DNA of 64,000 bases, taken from NCBI RefSeq assembly GCF_900149695.1, contig NZ_LT703004.1, positions 1-64,000 on the forward strand. The letters are read 5' to 3'. Below are positions 8,934 to 16,882 of this stretch, in pieces. Numbering within the stretch: position 1 is the first letter of the stretch; the number at the start of each line of letters is the position of its first letter. Made by a program: the position numbers and the translations under genes. This DNA comes from Anderseniella sp. Alg231-50. Lineage in GTDB: Bacteria > Pseudomonadota > Alphaproteobacteria > Rhizobiales > Aestuariivirgaceae. The notes beneath the pieces are model-generated. The model did not search any database. It saw only the letters and a program-made list of their open reading frames with translations, and was not told the DNA's origin.

Positions 8934-9788
8934 TCAGTTGCGCACGGCAGGCGTTTCCACCGACAGTCCTGCACCGCGAGATGCCAGGTAAAGTTCAAGC
9001 GCAATGAACTCGTCCGAACCGCGTTTGTAAGGTGTTGCGCGGATATTCTTCATGCAACCGGAGAAGCGGCGGTGAATGGAGCCCAAGCCACCCCACTTCA
9101 GGCGGTAGGTCGGGAATCCGTTGATCTGGCCCTGGCTGAGATGATCAGCGCGGATCATCTTGCCGTAGTTGTCTTCATGGCAATTGGCACATGACATGTC
9201 GAGCTGGCCAACACGGGTGTAGTAGAGTTTCTTGCCCTTGTCGGTCCACGACTGCATTGGCCCGTCGGTTTTGACATTCACCGACATGCCGCGTGACTGC
9301 AGGCCGATATAGGCGGTCATGGCGAGCATGTTGGGTGCTTCCCACTTCCAGGCTTCGGCTTTCATGTTGTCGGTCCGGCAGGCATTGATCTGGGTTTCCA
9401 GAGTGTGCGGCTTGCCAAGCTTCTCGTTCCACTTCGGCATGGACGCACGAACACCTTTCATGGTCTCCGACGCATCATTGTGGCATGTGGCGCAGGACTT
9501 GCCCGCCTCACCCTCAACAGTGCTCCAAAGAGTCTCGCCCTGCTCTACTGCCGGAAAGGCCGGGTTTTCAAAATCGTCCATTTCAAAGGCCTGGGTTTCC
9601 GGCGAGCGGAAACGCCAGCCGGAATAGACCCGGCTCAGGGGGCTGCCTTTCGGAGCCTCCACGTCAGTGACCAGTTGCTGTCCTTCGATCACCAGCGTGT
9701 TGTTGTCCGGCTCGGCAATCGCCGTGCCTGCCGCGAAAACAGATGCCGCCGTCAGCAGTCCGGCCCATTTGAGTGTTGTCGAGTTCAT
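8934..9788 (-). CDS. soxA: SoxA, diheme cytochrome c subunit of SoxAX
   Basis: SoxA with SoxX couples thiosulfate oxidatively to the SoxY cysteine. The 284-residue protein starts at ATG 9788 behind GGGAGGAAAC and has a Sec signal peptide. Two heme sites are present, CATCH (about 99-103) and CANCH (about 200-204), so this is the diheme type. The active-site cysteine expected to carry the persulfide heme ligand is Cys245 in RRFSGCMK. A strong hairpin separates it from soxZ and a terminator follows it. Confidence 0.96.
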   Translation of the reverse strand: MNSTTLKWAGLLTAASVFAAGTAIAEPDNNTLVIEGQQLVTDVEAPKGSPLSRVYSGWRFRSPETQAFEMDDFENPAFPAVEQGETLWSTVEGEAGKSCATCHNDASETMKGVRASMPKWNEKLGKPHTLETQINACRTDNMKAEAWKWEAPNMLAMTAYIGLQSRGMSVNVKTDGPMQSWTDKGKKLYYTRVGQLDMSCANCHEDNYGKMIRADHLSQGQINGFPTYRLKWGGLGSIHRRFSGCMKNIRATPYKRGSDEFIALELYLASRGAGLSVETPAVRN

Positions 9789-9826
9789 TTTGTTTCCTCC
9801 CGAAGTTCTAAGTTTTCATGTAACCG

Positions 9827-9854
9827 GCCGGCAGCCGTTGAACCGGCTGCCGGC
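9827..9854 (-). other. Strong hairpin between soxZ and soxA
   Basis: A perfect 11-bp inverted repeat (arms 9827-9837 and 9844-9854, GCCGGCAGCCG and its complement) with a 6-nt loop starts 8 nt after the soxZ stop. No T-run follows on the minus strand. It is more likely an RNA-stabilising or processing structure that protects the upstream soxXYZ message than a terminator. Confidence 0.6.
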
Positions 9855-9862
9855 GATGCATG

Positions 9863-10189
9863 TCACTTGACCTCGATTTTTTTGCTTGTTTCGTAGACAG
9901 AGCCGTCATCGTCCACCCAGGTGAACTTGAACTCGCCTGATTCCGGCACCTTGGCCGTAAACTCGAGATACGGATTGGCCGAGATGGCCGGATCGATGTC
10001 ACACCCGAACACCTTGGTTCCGTTGAACTCGCAGGTGAACTTGTTGATAATCTTGCGCGGGATGACCTTGCCGGCCTTGTCCTTGCGCTGACCGGATTCC
10101 ATCTTGTGGCTGATCAGCGTCTTGATGGTGATCACCTCGCCGGCTTTGGCCGACTTGGGCACCTTCACGCGTGGTTTTGCTTTTGCCAT
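9863..10189 (-). CDS. soxZ: SoxZ, sulfur-carrier complex subunit
   Basis: The 108-residue immunoglobulin-like protein has no signal peptide of its own; SoxZ is normally co-exported with SoxY through the Tat pathway. The sequence is typical of SoxZ throughout (KVPKSAKAGEVITIKTLISH, then the C-terminal FTWVDDDGS region). It forms the SoxYZ carrier on which thiosulfate is processed. ATG 10189 is preceded by AGAGGAC and lies 23 nt after soxY, consistent with co-translation. Confidence 0.96.
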   Translation of the reverse strand: MAKAKPRVKVPKSAKAGEVITIKTLISHKMESGQRKDKAGKVIPRKIINKFTCEFNGTKVFGCDIDPAISANPYLEFTAKVPESGEFKFTWVDDDGSVYETSKKIEVK

Positions 10190-10212
10190 TTTCGTTTGTC
10201 CTCTTGGGTATC

Positions 10213-10668
10213 CTAGCCGCCACAGCCGCCGATTGTGACCTTGACCAGCCTGGTATCAGAATAAACCGACCCGTCCTTCATCTTTGCAACGGCGACAACA
10301 TTCTGTGTCTTCGCCAAACGCATGCGGGTCGTGGCAGATGCCTCGCCGCTCATCTCGGTAAAGTGGAACGTCGCCACTTCCGGATTCGGGTTGCCTTCGG
10401 CCAGGATGATCACCGATTCCACCATGTCATCACCGGACATGGCGCTTTCGACCGAAACGGAAATCGGAACCGTGTTGCCGTTCTCGGCAATTTCGGGCGC
10501 TTTCAGCGTAATCTTGCCGGATGCAGGCTCCTTGCCTCCAGCAAATTCCATGACCCGCTTCTTGGTGTCTTCTGCTGCAGCACTGGCCGGATTGACCCTG
10601 ACGCCTGCCACGGCCAGCACAGCCGCGCCGGCAGTCAGGCCCAGTACCTGTCTCCTGTCTAGCTTCAT
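10213..10668 (-). CDS. soxY: SoxY, sulfur-carrier subunit with C-terminal GGCGG
   Basis: SoxY carries the sulfur substrate covalently on the cysteine of its mobile C-terminal arm. Here the protein ends in GGCGG, with the cysteine at about residue 149 of 151. A twin-arginine leader (DRRQVLGL) explains export of the folded SoxYZ pair. The start at ATG 10668 has AGGAG upstream, and soxX ends 11 nt before it. The length is typical of the family. Confidence 0.97.
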   Translation of the reverse strand: MKLDRRQVLGLTAGAAVLAVAGVRVNPASAAAEDTKKRVMEFAGGKEPASGKITLKAPEIAENGNTVPISVSVESAMSGDDMVESVIILAEGNPNPEVATFHFTEMSGEASATTRMRLAKTQNVVAVAKMKDGSVYSDTRLVKVTIGGCGG

Positions 10669-10679
10669 AGAAATAACTC

Positions 10680-11147
10680 CTATTCTTTCAGCGTTGTGAG
10701 ATAAGCCACAACGTCTTCAACCTGTTGGGCCGACAAAATGGTCTTGTCGGCAAACTTCTTATTGATCCGGGCGCCAAGCTCGAGGCTGTAGAAACCCGGC
10801 ATGAGGGTTTCGTCTGTAAGGACTTTTTTGGAATTGATGACGATCGCACGAAGCTCAGCTTCCGAGTAACGGTCTGCAACGCCATCAAGCGGCGGGCCAA
10901 CCTCGCCATGGAATGAATGTTCTTTTTGCTCGGCATTGACATGACAGGCCAGGCAATTGCCCTGCTTGCGATTTGAAAACACCGCCCGTCCCTTTGCCAC
11001 ATCTCCCGCGGCACCGGTCAGTGATGCCTGCACGCCGTCGTCCGTAAACTTGACGTCCATCGGTGCCACATCGCCAGCGCTAGCCGGGGCAATTGCCGCT
11101 CCAGCCAGAAACACGCCAGCCAAACCCAGTTTCAGCATGGTCCTCAT
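10680..11147 (-). CDS. soxX: SoxX, monoheme cytochrome c subunit of SoxAX
   Basis: The 155-residue protein has a Sec signal peptide, one heme site CLACH (about 65-69) and a downstream methionine ligand candidate in TLMPGFY. SoxX receives electrons when SoxA joins thiosulfate to SoxY. ATG 11147 is preceded by GGAGG. It is the first gene of the soxXYZA unit, and a perfect ATTC-N8-GAAT operator lies 70-85 nt upstream, marking the main structural-gene promoter. Confidence 0.96.
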   Translation of the reverse strand: MRTMLKLGLAGVFLAGAAIAPASAGDVAPMDVKFTDDGVQASLTGAAGDVAKGRAVFSNRKQGNCLACHVNAEQKEHSFHGEVGPPLDGVADRYSEAELRAIVINSKKVLTDETLMPGFYSLELGARINKKFADKTILSAQQVEDVVAYLTTLKE

Positions 11148-11216
11148 CAGTTTCCTCCAGTACCCTTTTATTATTGGACGCCAGCCTAGTTCACGATTCC
11201 GTGGATATCAAGACAA

Positions 11217-11232
11217 ATTCATATTTTTGAAT
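11217..11232. promoter_or_regulatory. Putative SoxR operator in the soxW-soxX interval
   Basis: ATTCATATTTTTGAAT matches ATTC-N8-GAAT exactly and is overlapped by a further AT-rich inverted element ending at ATGAATAT. It lies between the soxW stop and the soxX start, where the soxX promoter must be. In Pseudaminobacter, SoxR is known (from memory) to bind the soxS-V and soxW-X intervals, which agrees with the sites seen here. Confidence 0.65.
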
Positions 11233-11278
11233 GAATATGCCAACTGTCCGTAAACGTGACTTCGGCCGACAATTAATA

Positions 11279-11860
11279 TCAATCAGTGTTTTTCTCACCG
11301 GCCTCGCGCCGCTCGACAATCCTGCGTGCGTGGTAGCGCTGAAACCCCTCGTCTGTTTCATAGCCCTTTTTATGCACCCACTGGAACATGTCGAGAAAAG
11401 TTCCTTTCCGGAAAGCGCCGGGCATGACCGCGACCGTGGATGCGCCAACATCCTTTTTGCCGTTGGTTTCCTCAGGCATGAAGAAGATGGTCGGGGTAAA
11501 GGTTACCCGCCATTTCCGCGCCGCGGTTTTTTCGGTCAGCGTCTCACCGTCAAGATCAGTGACCTCCTCATCGCCATACAAGTTGTACTGCACCACCATG
11601 TAGTTGGCCTTGATGAAGTCACGAACTTCCGGGTCCGTCAGCACCTGCTCGTGAACCTGCCGGCAATAGATGCAGCCACGTTGCTCGAATATCAGCGCAA
11701 GGCGCTTTCCCTCCGCCTTGGCGGTGGCCATGTCTTCCTGGATGTCGCGAAATGTGGTGGCGAACCAGGCTTGCTTGTGCAGGCCGTCATCTCCCACTTC
11801 AGATGCCAGCGCACCGGTAATCCCGGCAAGCAGAACAGTAACCGCAAGAAATATTCGCAT
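11279..11860 (-). CDS. soxW: SoxW, periplasmic thioredoxin-like protein
   Basis: SoxW receives reducing power from the membrane protein SoxV and helps keep the SoxYZ carrier cysteine active. The 193-residue protein has a Sec signal peptide (about residues 1-19) and a thioredoxin-like redox pair CIYC (about 63-66) inside FEQRGCIYCRQVH. It has the SoxW-typical cis-proline region VTFTPTIFF. ATG 11860 has AAGGAG upstream, and soxV ends 12 nt before it, so soxVW is a two-gene unit. Confidence 0.92.
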   Translation of the reverse strand: MRIFLAVTVLLAGITGALASEVGDDGLHKQAWFATTFRDIQEDMATAKAEGKRLALIFEQRGCIYCRQVHEQVLTDPEVRDFIKANYMVVQYNLYGDEEVTDLDGETLTEKTAARKWRVTFTPTIFFMPEETNGKKDVGASTVAVMPGAFRKGTFLDMFQWVHKKGYETDEGFQRYHARRIVERREAGEKNTD

Positions 11861-11872
11861 TTCAGTTTCTCC

Positions 11873-12610
11873 TTATCCAACTGCGCCCAGACCCGGAAAC
11901 AGCTCCAGCATATAGTAAGCTATGGCGGACATGCCGCCTGTGATGAACAGGACACCGGTCAGCACCAGCAGGCCACCCGTCAGTTTTTCAATCATGCCCA
12001 TGCGATGGCGATGGCGCTTCATCAGGGCCATGAAGGGCCGGAAGAAGACTGCCGCAAGAATGAACGGAATACCAATACCCAGTGCATAGGCCAGCAGCAG
12101 GGAAGCGCCTTTCAACGCATCACCGGCCTGCGCCGCCACAAACAGGATGGCGGCGAGAACCGGACCCACGCATGGCGTCCAGCCAAATGCAAATGCCAGC
12201 CCCACCACATAGGCGCCCAGCAACCCGACCGCCCTGGCCGGTCCCTGCATCCTGATATCACGGTACAGAAAGGGTATCCGGAAGACGCCCATGAAATGCA
12301 GGCCCAGTATGATGATGATGACACCGGCAACCTTGGCCAGGATATCCAGGTGATCGGTCACAAAGCTGCCGATGAACGAGGCACTTGCCCCGAGCGCTAC
12401 AAATACGGTTGCAAAACCGGCAACGAAGGCGATCGCCGCCATCACCACCGAACGCCAGGCGTCGGCCGGCATGTCTTCATCGCTCATTTCATTGATAGAT
12501 GTCCCGGCGAGAAAGCACAGATAGGGCGGCACGAGCGGCAATACGCAAGGCGAAGCGAAGGACAGGAACCCTGCCACCAACGCCGCTGCATAGCTGATTT
12601 CCAGGTCCAC
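11873..12610 (-). CDS. soxV: SoxV, CcdA-family transmembrane thiol-disulfide carrier
   Basis: The 245-residue protein has about six membrane segments and the CcdA/DsbD signature FLSFASPCVLPLVPPYLCFL near the N-terminus, with a second cysteine in FGWTPCVGP. It moves electrons from cytoplasmic thioredoxin across the membrane to SoxW. The start is GTG 12610 with GGGAG about 7 nt upstream. It is divergent from soxS, and the shared 68-nt interval contains a SoxR-type operator. Confidence 0.93.
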   Translation of the reverse strand: MDLEISYAAALVAGFLSFASPCVLPLVPPYLCFLAGTSINEMSDEDMPADAWRSVVMAAIAFVAGFATVFVALGASASFIGSFVTDHLDILAKVAGVIIIILGLHFMGVFRIPFLYRDIRMQGPARAVGLLGAYVVGLAFAFGWTPCVGPVLAAILFVAAQAGDALKGASLLLAYALGIGIPFILAAVFFRPFMALMKRHRHRMGMIEKLTGGLLVLTGVLFITGGMSAIAYYMLELFPGLGAVG

Positions 12611-12643
12611 TAACCACTCCCGCAGAACTCACAAGAAGTTCAT

Positions 12644-12659
12644 ATTCAAATTTTGTAAT
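12644..12659. promoter_or_regulatory. Putative SoxR operator between soxV and soxS
   Basis: ATTCAAATTTTGTAAT matches ATTC-N8-GAAT at seven of the eight fixed positions. It lies in the short divergent interval, 20 nt before the chosen soxS start, and could control both directions. The weaker half-site suggests lower affinity than the soxX and soxC sites. Confidence 0.5.
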
Positions 12660-12678
12660 TTGTTGTAAGGTGTCACGC

Positions 12679-13107
12679 ATGAAAGCTCTTCGCAACAGAT
12701 TCTTCGGCGTGCTGACGGCACTGGCTGCAAGCGTCGCCGTTCTCGCATTGGCTCCGGCAGGCGCCAAAGCTGCGCAGCTCATCATGCTGGAACAGGACGG
12801 CTGTCACTGGTGCGAGGTGTGGAATGAGGAGATCGGCATCGCCTATCCGAAAACGGATGAAGGCAAGCTGGCCCCGCTGCGCCGGGTGGATATCCACTCC
12901 CCGCTGCCGGCAGACCTGGAAGGCCTGAAAAAAGCCAACTACACCCCCACTTTCGTGGTCTGGCACAATGGTCGCGAGGTTGACCGCTTGCGCGGCTATC
13001 CGGGCGGGCACTTCTTCTGGCCGATGCTGCAGCAGATGCTGGCGAAAATTGACAAGGCAGAAACCGGCACGGCGGAAACACCCGGCACTGCCGAACCCAA
13101 ATCATAA
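12679..13107 (+). CDS. soxS: SoxS, periplasmic thioredoxin-like protein
   Basis: The 142-residue protein has a Sec signal peptide and a redox pair CHWC (about residues 42-45) in LEQDGCHWCEVW. SoxS is a periplasmic thiol protein that affects sox expression and SoxYZ activation. ATG 12679 is chosen over GTG 12670 because AAGG lies 8 nt upstream of it. It starts the soxS-soxR-soxT run and is divergent from soxV, mirroring the soxTRS-VW arrangement known from Paracoccus. Confidence 0.9.
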   Translation: MKALRNRFFGVLTALAASVAVLALAPAGAKAAQLIMLEQDGCHWCEVWNEEIGIAYPKTDEGKLAPLRRVDIHSPLPADLEGLKKANYTPTFVVWHNGREVDRLRGYPGGHFFWPMLQQMLAKIDKAETGTAETPGTAEPKS

Positions 13108-13125
13108 GGAAACAGGGAATTCACC

Positions 13126-13464
13126 ATGGCGAATGCCCAACTGAAATTCGAACACTCGCTCGACGACATGATGTCGAGTGCCAAGGATGCCACGGACTTT
13201 CTGAAAGCCCTGGCGCATGAGGGCCGGCTGGCCATTTTATGCCGGCTGTCACAAGGCGAATGCACGGTTACGGAACTGGAGCAATTGCTGTCTGCGCGGC
13301 AAGCCGCCGTCTCGCAGCAACTGGCGCGGCTACGGCTTGAAGGACTGGTCAATGCGCGCCGCGACGGCAAGACCATCTACTATACGATCGGCGACGAGCG
13401 CGTGAAGCAGATGATTACCGTGCTGTACGACATGTTCTGCGCCGAAGATGACAACAACGGCTAA
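13126..13464 (+). CDS. soxR: SoxR, ArsR-family sulfur-responsive repressor
   Basis: The 112-residue protein has a winged helix-turn-helix spanning about residues 22-90 (LKALAHEGRLAILCRLSQGE, then SARQAAVSQQLARL). Cys39 in AILCRLSQGE and Cys105 near the C-terminus sit where the persulfide-sensing cysteine pair of SqrR/BigR-type regulators is found; Cys46 is extra. It should repress sox genes until sulfane sulfur crosslinks the cysteines. Its likely operators are the ATTC-N8-GAAT sites at 7081, 11217 and 12644. It starts at ATG 13126, 18 nt after soxS. Confidence 0.92.
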   Translation: MANAQLKFEHSLDDMMSSAKDATDFLKALAHEGRLAILCRLSQGECTVTELEQLLSARQAAVSQQLARLRLEGLVNARRDGKTIYYTIGDERVKQMITVLYDMFCAEDDNNG

Positions 13465-13572
13465 AGCTGTATCCTGAACCTCTGCCGGCAAAAACGACAC
13501 GCAATCCGGCTGCAAGACAGACAATATCGAAGAAGGCAGGAAAACCTGCCCCGACCCAGGGAGAAACGACCG

Positions 13573-14670
13573 ATGATCGAGTTGTCTCCAGGCACGATTG
13601 CCGCCATAGGCGGCCTGGCCGGAGGTATGGCGCTGGGCTTCGCTGCCCGCTGGGGCAGGTTCTGCACGCTCGGGGCGATCGAGGACGCCTGCCTGGGCGG
13701 AAGCCGTGGCCGCCTGTCGGCCTGGGGCCTGGCAATTGCCGTGGCGATAGTGGGCACCTACGCACTGGATCAATCGGGCATCATCGACATTGCCGGCAGT
13801 TTTTACCTGATTTCGCCGACAACGCTGCTGGCAACCGCTTTCGGCTCATTCCTGTTCGGCCTCGGCATGTCGCTGGTCGGCACCTGCGGCTACGGAACCC
13901 TGGCCCGCGTCGGCGGCGGAGACCTGAAATCCGTCGTGACCTTTCTGGTGCTGGGCATCACGGCTTATGCCACTATGAACGGACTTTCCGCCTATTTGCG
14001 GGTCTACCTGTTTGACGTGCCCACGCAACTCGAGCAGCCCGCGGGCATCGCCCACACTGCCGCCACCCACATTGGCGGCACTGTGCACATCTGGGCTTAC
14101 CTGTTTGCCGCCGCCATTGCTGCAGCCGCCCTAACCAGCCGCGACCTGAGAGCCTCGCCGCGCTTCATGATGGCCGGCCTTATCGTCGGTGCCGCCATTG
14201 TCGCCGGGTGGTTCGTCACCGGCTACATGGCCAACGATCCGTTTGACCCGCACCGACTGGAATCATTCACCTTCACCGGCCCGCCGGGGGATACGTTAGT
14301 CTATGTCATGACGGCAACCGGGGCATCGCTGCAATTCGGTATCGGTGCCGTAACCGGTGTAATACTCGGGGCCACCCTTACAACCCTGGTGCAACGGCAT
14401 TTTCGCTGGGAAGCATGTGACGATGCCCGTGAAATGCGCCGGCAGATCCTTGGTGGCGCGCTGATGGGCTTTGGCGGGGTAACCGCCGTTGGCTGCACCG
14501 TCGGACAAGGTCTGTCGGCTGCTTCACTGCTGGCCTTCACCGCACCTGTGGCCCTTGCGGCCATGTTCTGTGGAGCCTGGCTCGGCCTGCAGATACTGGT
14601 CTACGGATCGGTGCGCGAGGTCCTGCAGGACACGGTCAACTGGCTGATGCGAAAACAGCCGGACGTTTGA
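13573..14670 (+). CDS. soxT: SoxT-like YeeE/YedE thiosulfate transporter
   Basis: The 365-residue integral membrane protein has two YeeE/YedE repeats. Conserved cysteines lie in GRFCTLGAIEDACLGG near residues 30-45, GTCGYGTLARVGG near 115 and GCTVGQGLSA near 310, as in the thiosulfate permease TsuA family. It probably moves thiosulfate or another sulfur compound inward, or supplies a signal to SoxR. ATG 13573 has GGGAG upstream, and the gene lies 108 nt after soxR, with a small hairpin at 13535-13550 in the gap. Confidence 0.85.
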   Translation: MIELSPGTIAAIGGLAGGMALGFAARWGRFCTLGAIEDACLGGSRGRLSAWGLAIAVAIVGTYALDQSGIIDIAGSFYLISPTTLLATAFGSFLFGLGMSLVGTCGYGTLARVGGGDLKSVVTFLVLGITAYATMNGLSAYLRVYLFDVPTQLEQPAGIAHTAATHIGGTVHIWAYLFAAAIAAAALTSRDLRASPRFMMAGLIVGAAIVAGWFVTGYMANDPFDPHRLESFTFTGPPGDTLVYVMTATGASLQFGIGAVTGVILGATLTTLVQRHFRWEACDDAREMRRQILGGALMGFGGVTAVGCTVGQGLSAASLLAFTAPVALAAMFCGAWLGLQILVYGSVREVLQDTVNWLMRKQPDV

Positions 14671-14693
14671 TCTGCGGCCGGTTCCGGCAAGGT

Positions 14694-15803
14694 TCACTCA
14701 GCAGCTTGAAAGCCCGATGCAACAACGTCTTCAGTGCGCGAAGCCCGCAACCGCATCATGCCGTAACCGCCTGCGGCAATCGCCAGTACTGCAATAACCG
14801 AAGACAGCGATGCCGTGCTGATGCCTGACAGACCCTGACCTATGGAACAGCCCAGTGCCGTGACGCCGCCGAAACCCATCAGCAACCCGCCCGCCAGATA
14901 CCGGGCCAGAGAATTTTCCGCCGTGAAACCTGTGAGGCTGAAACGGCGGCCCGCCAGGGCGCTGACAAGCGCACCTGCCAGCACGCCGCCCAGCAGGGCG
15001 ACGGAGAAGCGGATGGTGTCACCGGTAAAGATCATCAGATACTGGATGGTCTCACCAGCAGGTGCCACGAAGCTGAGGGAGGCAAGCTGCGTGGGATCGA
15101 AATCATCGGCGCCAACAATGCCGGTCACGGCCCAGCCTGCGACAACTACCAGACCGACCAAGGCTCCGGTCACCACACCTTTCAGGCCCGACTTGCGGAC
15201 CAGTAAAGCCAGCAAGACAACCAGCACGACCGCGATACCTGCAGCTACTGACAAAGACGATACGGCACCGGTTTCATATACCTGCGCCGGTGCTGCCTCC
15301 AGCGACCAGGCGCTTTCCAGCCAGATACGCGGATATGAAAGAATACCCCGCAAAGTGGCATATCCGGCGATACCGGTGACCAGCAGGGTAACGATGGAGC
15401 GGCCATTGCCCGATGCCGCCAGCACCAGCAGCCTGGACACACAACCACCGGCCAGCACCATGCCGGCACCAAACAGAAGGCCACCGGCGACCAGCGCGAC
15501 AGGACGGATCGGCACCGACCAGTAAATCGACTGGGCAAGATCAATGTTCTGAGAAACGAACAACGCCTGCGTCCCAACCAATGCCACAAGCACGGCAGCA
15601 AGATATTGCTTTGAACGCGGATGGCTGTTGGCCGCCGCTTTTGATCGCTCACTGCCAGGCGCCCATTCCGCAAGTGCGGCTCGCGCGCAATATCTGCTGA
15701 ATTCAGCGATTATGCCAAACAACACACCAATGGCAAAGGCACCCCACACCACCAGTGTGGCTGTGCCGTATTCTTCACGTAAAAGGTCTAGCTGCTCAAT
15801 CAT
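14694..15803 (-). CDS. Second YeeE/YedE sulfur-compound transporter
   Basis: The 369-residue membrane protein is a paralogue of the neighbouring SoxT-like transporter and converges on it with a 23-nt gap. Family cysteines are in SRYCARAALAEW, GGCVSRLLVL and GCSIGQGLSG. ATG 15803 has AGGAGTGG upstream. It lies downstream of two MBL-fold genes on the same strand. Two such transporters in one sox locus may differ in substrate (thiosulfate against sulfite or polysulfide) or in role. Only a half operator (ATTC at 15846) is seen upstream. Confidence 0.82.
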   Translation of the reverse strand: MIEQLDLLREEYGTATLVVWGAFAIGVLFGIIAEFSRYCARAALAEWAPGSERSKAAANSHPRSKQYLAAVLVALVGTQALFVSQNIDLAQSIYWSVPIRPVALVAGGLLFGAGMVLAGGCVSRLLVLAASGNGRSIVTLLVTGIAGYATLRGILSYPRIWLESAWSLEAAPAQVYETGAVSSLSVAAGIAVVLVVLLALLVRKSGLKGVVTGALVGLVVVAGWAVTGIVGADDFDPTQLASLSFVAPAGETIQYLMIFTGDTIRFSVALLGGVLAGALVSALAGRRFSLTGFTAENSLARYLAGGLLMGFGGVTALGCSIGQGLSGISTASLSSVIAVLAIAAGGYGMMRLRASRTEDVVASGFQAAE

Positions 15804-15906
15804 CGGACCACTCCTGAGACTATCGCCGTGCTAACACATGCATATATTCAGAAGTGTTCTTTATATCAAACGATGTGTTCGTTCAAGCCCTCAAGCGATG
15901 GTTGCG

Positions 15907-16866
15907 CTATTCGAACTCCATCTGCTGAAACACCCGGCCCGCATTGCGCGTGGCAAGTTCATCGAACGTATGCAGGTGTTTGTACGGCGACTGGTCCACG
16001 TAAAAAGCTTTGTCCAGCCCGCCGCCTGCATCAATGTGGTCTTTGATCTTGCCGCGCAGGTAGATCAGATAGTCACGGGTATAGCGGCGAACCTGGGCCA
16101 TGTTGGTCGGGTGGCCATGGCCCGGAATAACATAGACAGCGCCGAGTTTTTCGAATTCATTTTCCCAGGTTTCCAGCCAGGCCGCCGTGTCGGTGTCGTC
16201 GAAGATCGGCAACAGCCTCTCGTGGAACGCCATGTCACCGGCAATCACCAGTTTTTCCTCAGGCAGCCACACCTGGGTGTCGCCGGCACTGTGGGCGGGG
16301 CCAAGATGCAAAACCTCGACCTTCATCGACCCCATCGACACATCCTTCTTGTCAGAGAAGGTTTCGTCGGGTTCCTTCACACAGGTCTTGTCCGCGCGAT
16401 CCTTCAACCGCTGCTTGGCGGCTTCCAGTATCTGGTGACCGTTTGTCGTGAATTCCTCCGCCGCATCTTCATGAGCCAGTATCTTGACCCCCTGCCCGGC
16501 CCAGTAGCAGTTACCAAGTGCTGCGTGGCCCTGGCCGTTTTCATCAATGACCAGCTTGACCGGCTGGTCGGTCACAGTCTTGATCTCGGTGTGCAGGGCT
16601 TCTGCAAGCCCGTAGCTGCCGCCGCCATTGATGACGATCACGCCATCACCCGTCACCAGAAAACTCAGATTGTTGTTGTGTCCGGCATTGTCATAACCGG
16701 GAGGCGCGGTTGCCCCGATTGACGTCCAGACATTCGGCATCACCTCCACCGGTTTCGAATACAGCAGGGATGCGGGATACTGATCCGGAATATTCTGGTC
16801 AGCGTGCGCCGTGAGCGGAAACAGGCACAAGGCAAGCATGGCAATGGTTTTTCGGATGACATTCAT
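15907..16866 (-). CDS. SoxH-like periplasmic metallo-beta-lactamase-fold protein with degenerate zinc motif
   Basis: The 319-residue protein has a Sec signal peptide from ATG 16866; the longer open frame to 17091 is shadow over the neighbouring gene. Size and context fit SoxH, an MBL-fold protein of sox clusters. The HxHxDH zinc motif is replaced by ENGQGH (about residues 109-114), so only the last histidine remains. Later ligands look intact: His192 (GPAHSAGDT), Asp211 (IAGD) and His250 (IPGHGH). A one-metal or non-hydrolytic role is therefore likely. The gene follows the other MBL gene by 16 nt. Confidence 0.78.
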   Translation of the reverse strand: MNVIRKTIAMLALCLFPLTAHADQNIPDQYPASLLYSKPVEVMPNVWTSIGATAPPGYDNAGHNNNLSFLVTGDGVIVINGGGSYGLAEALHTEIKTVTDQPVKLVIDENGQGHAALGNCYWAGQGVKILAHEDAAEEFTTNGHQILEAAKQRLKDRADKTCVKEPDETFSDKKDVSMGSMKVEVLHLGPAHSAGDTQVWLPEEKLVIAGDMAFHERLLPIFDDTDTAAWLETWENEFEKLGAVYVIPGHGHPTNMAQVRRYTRDYLIYLRGKIKDHIDAGGGLDKAFYVDQSPYKHLHTFDELATRNAGRVFQQMEFE

Positions 16867-16882
16867 GGTCAGGTATTCTCCG

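Noticed and set aside
11231-12613. 460-residue plus-strand ORF opposite soxW and soxV
   Set aside because: It is antisense to two clearly recognisable genes, and its composition (His, Gln, Arg rich, no motifs) is that of a reverse-strand shadow in GC-rich DNA.
15846-15861. Fifth SoxR operator before the second YeeE/YedE gene
   Set aside because: Only the ATTC half is present; the second half reads TCTT, so the match is no better than chance.
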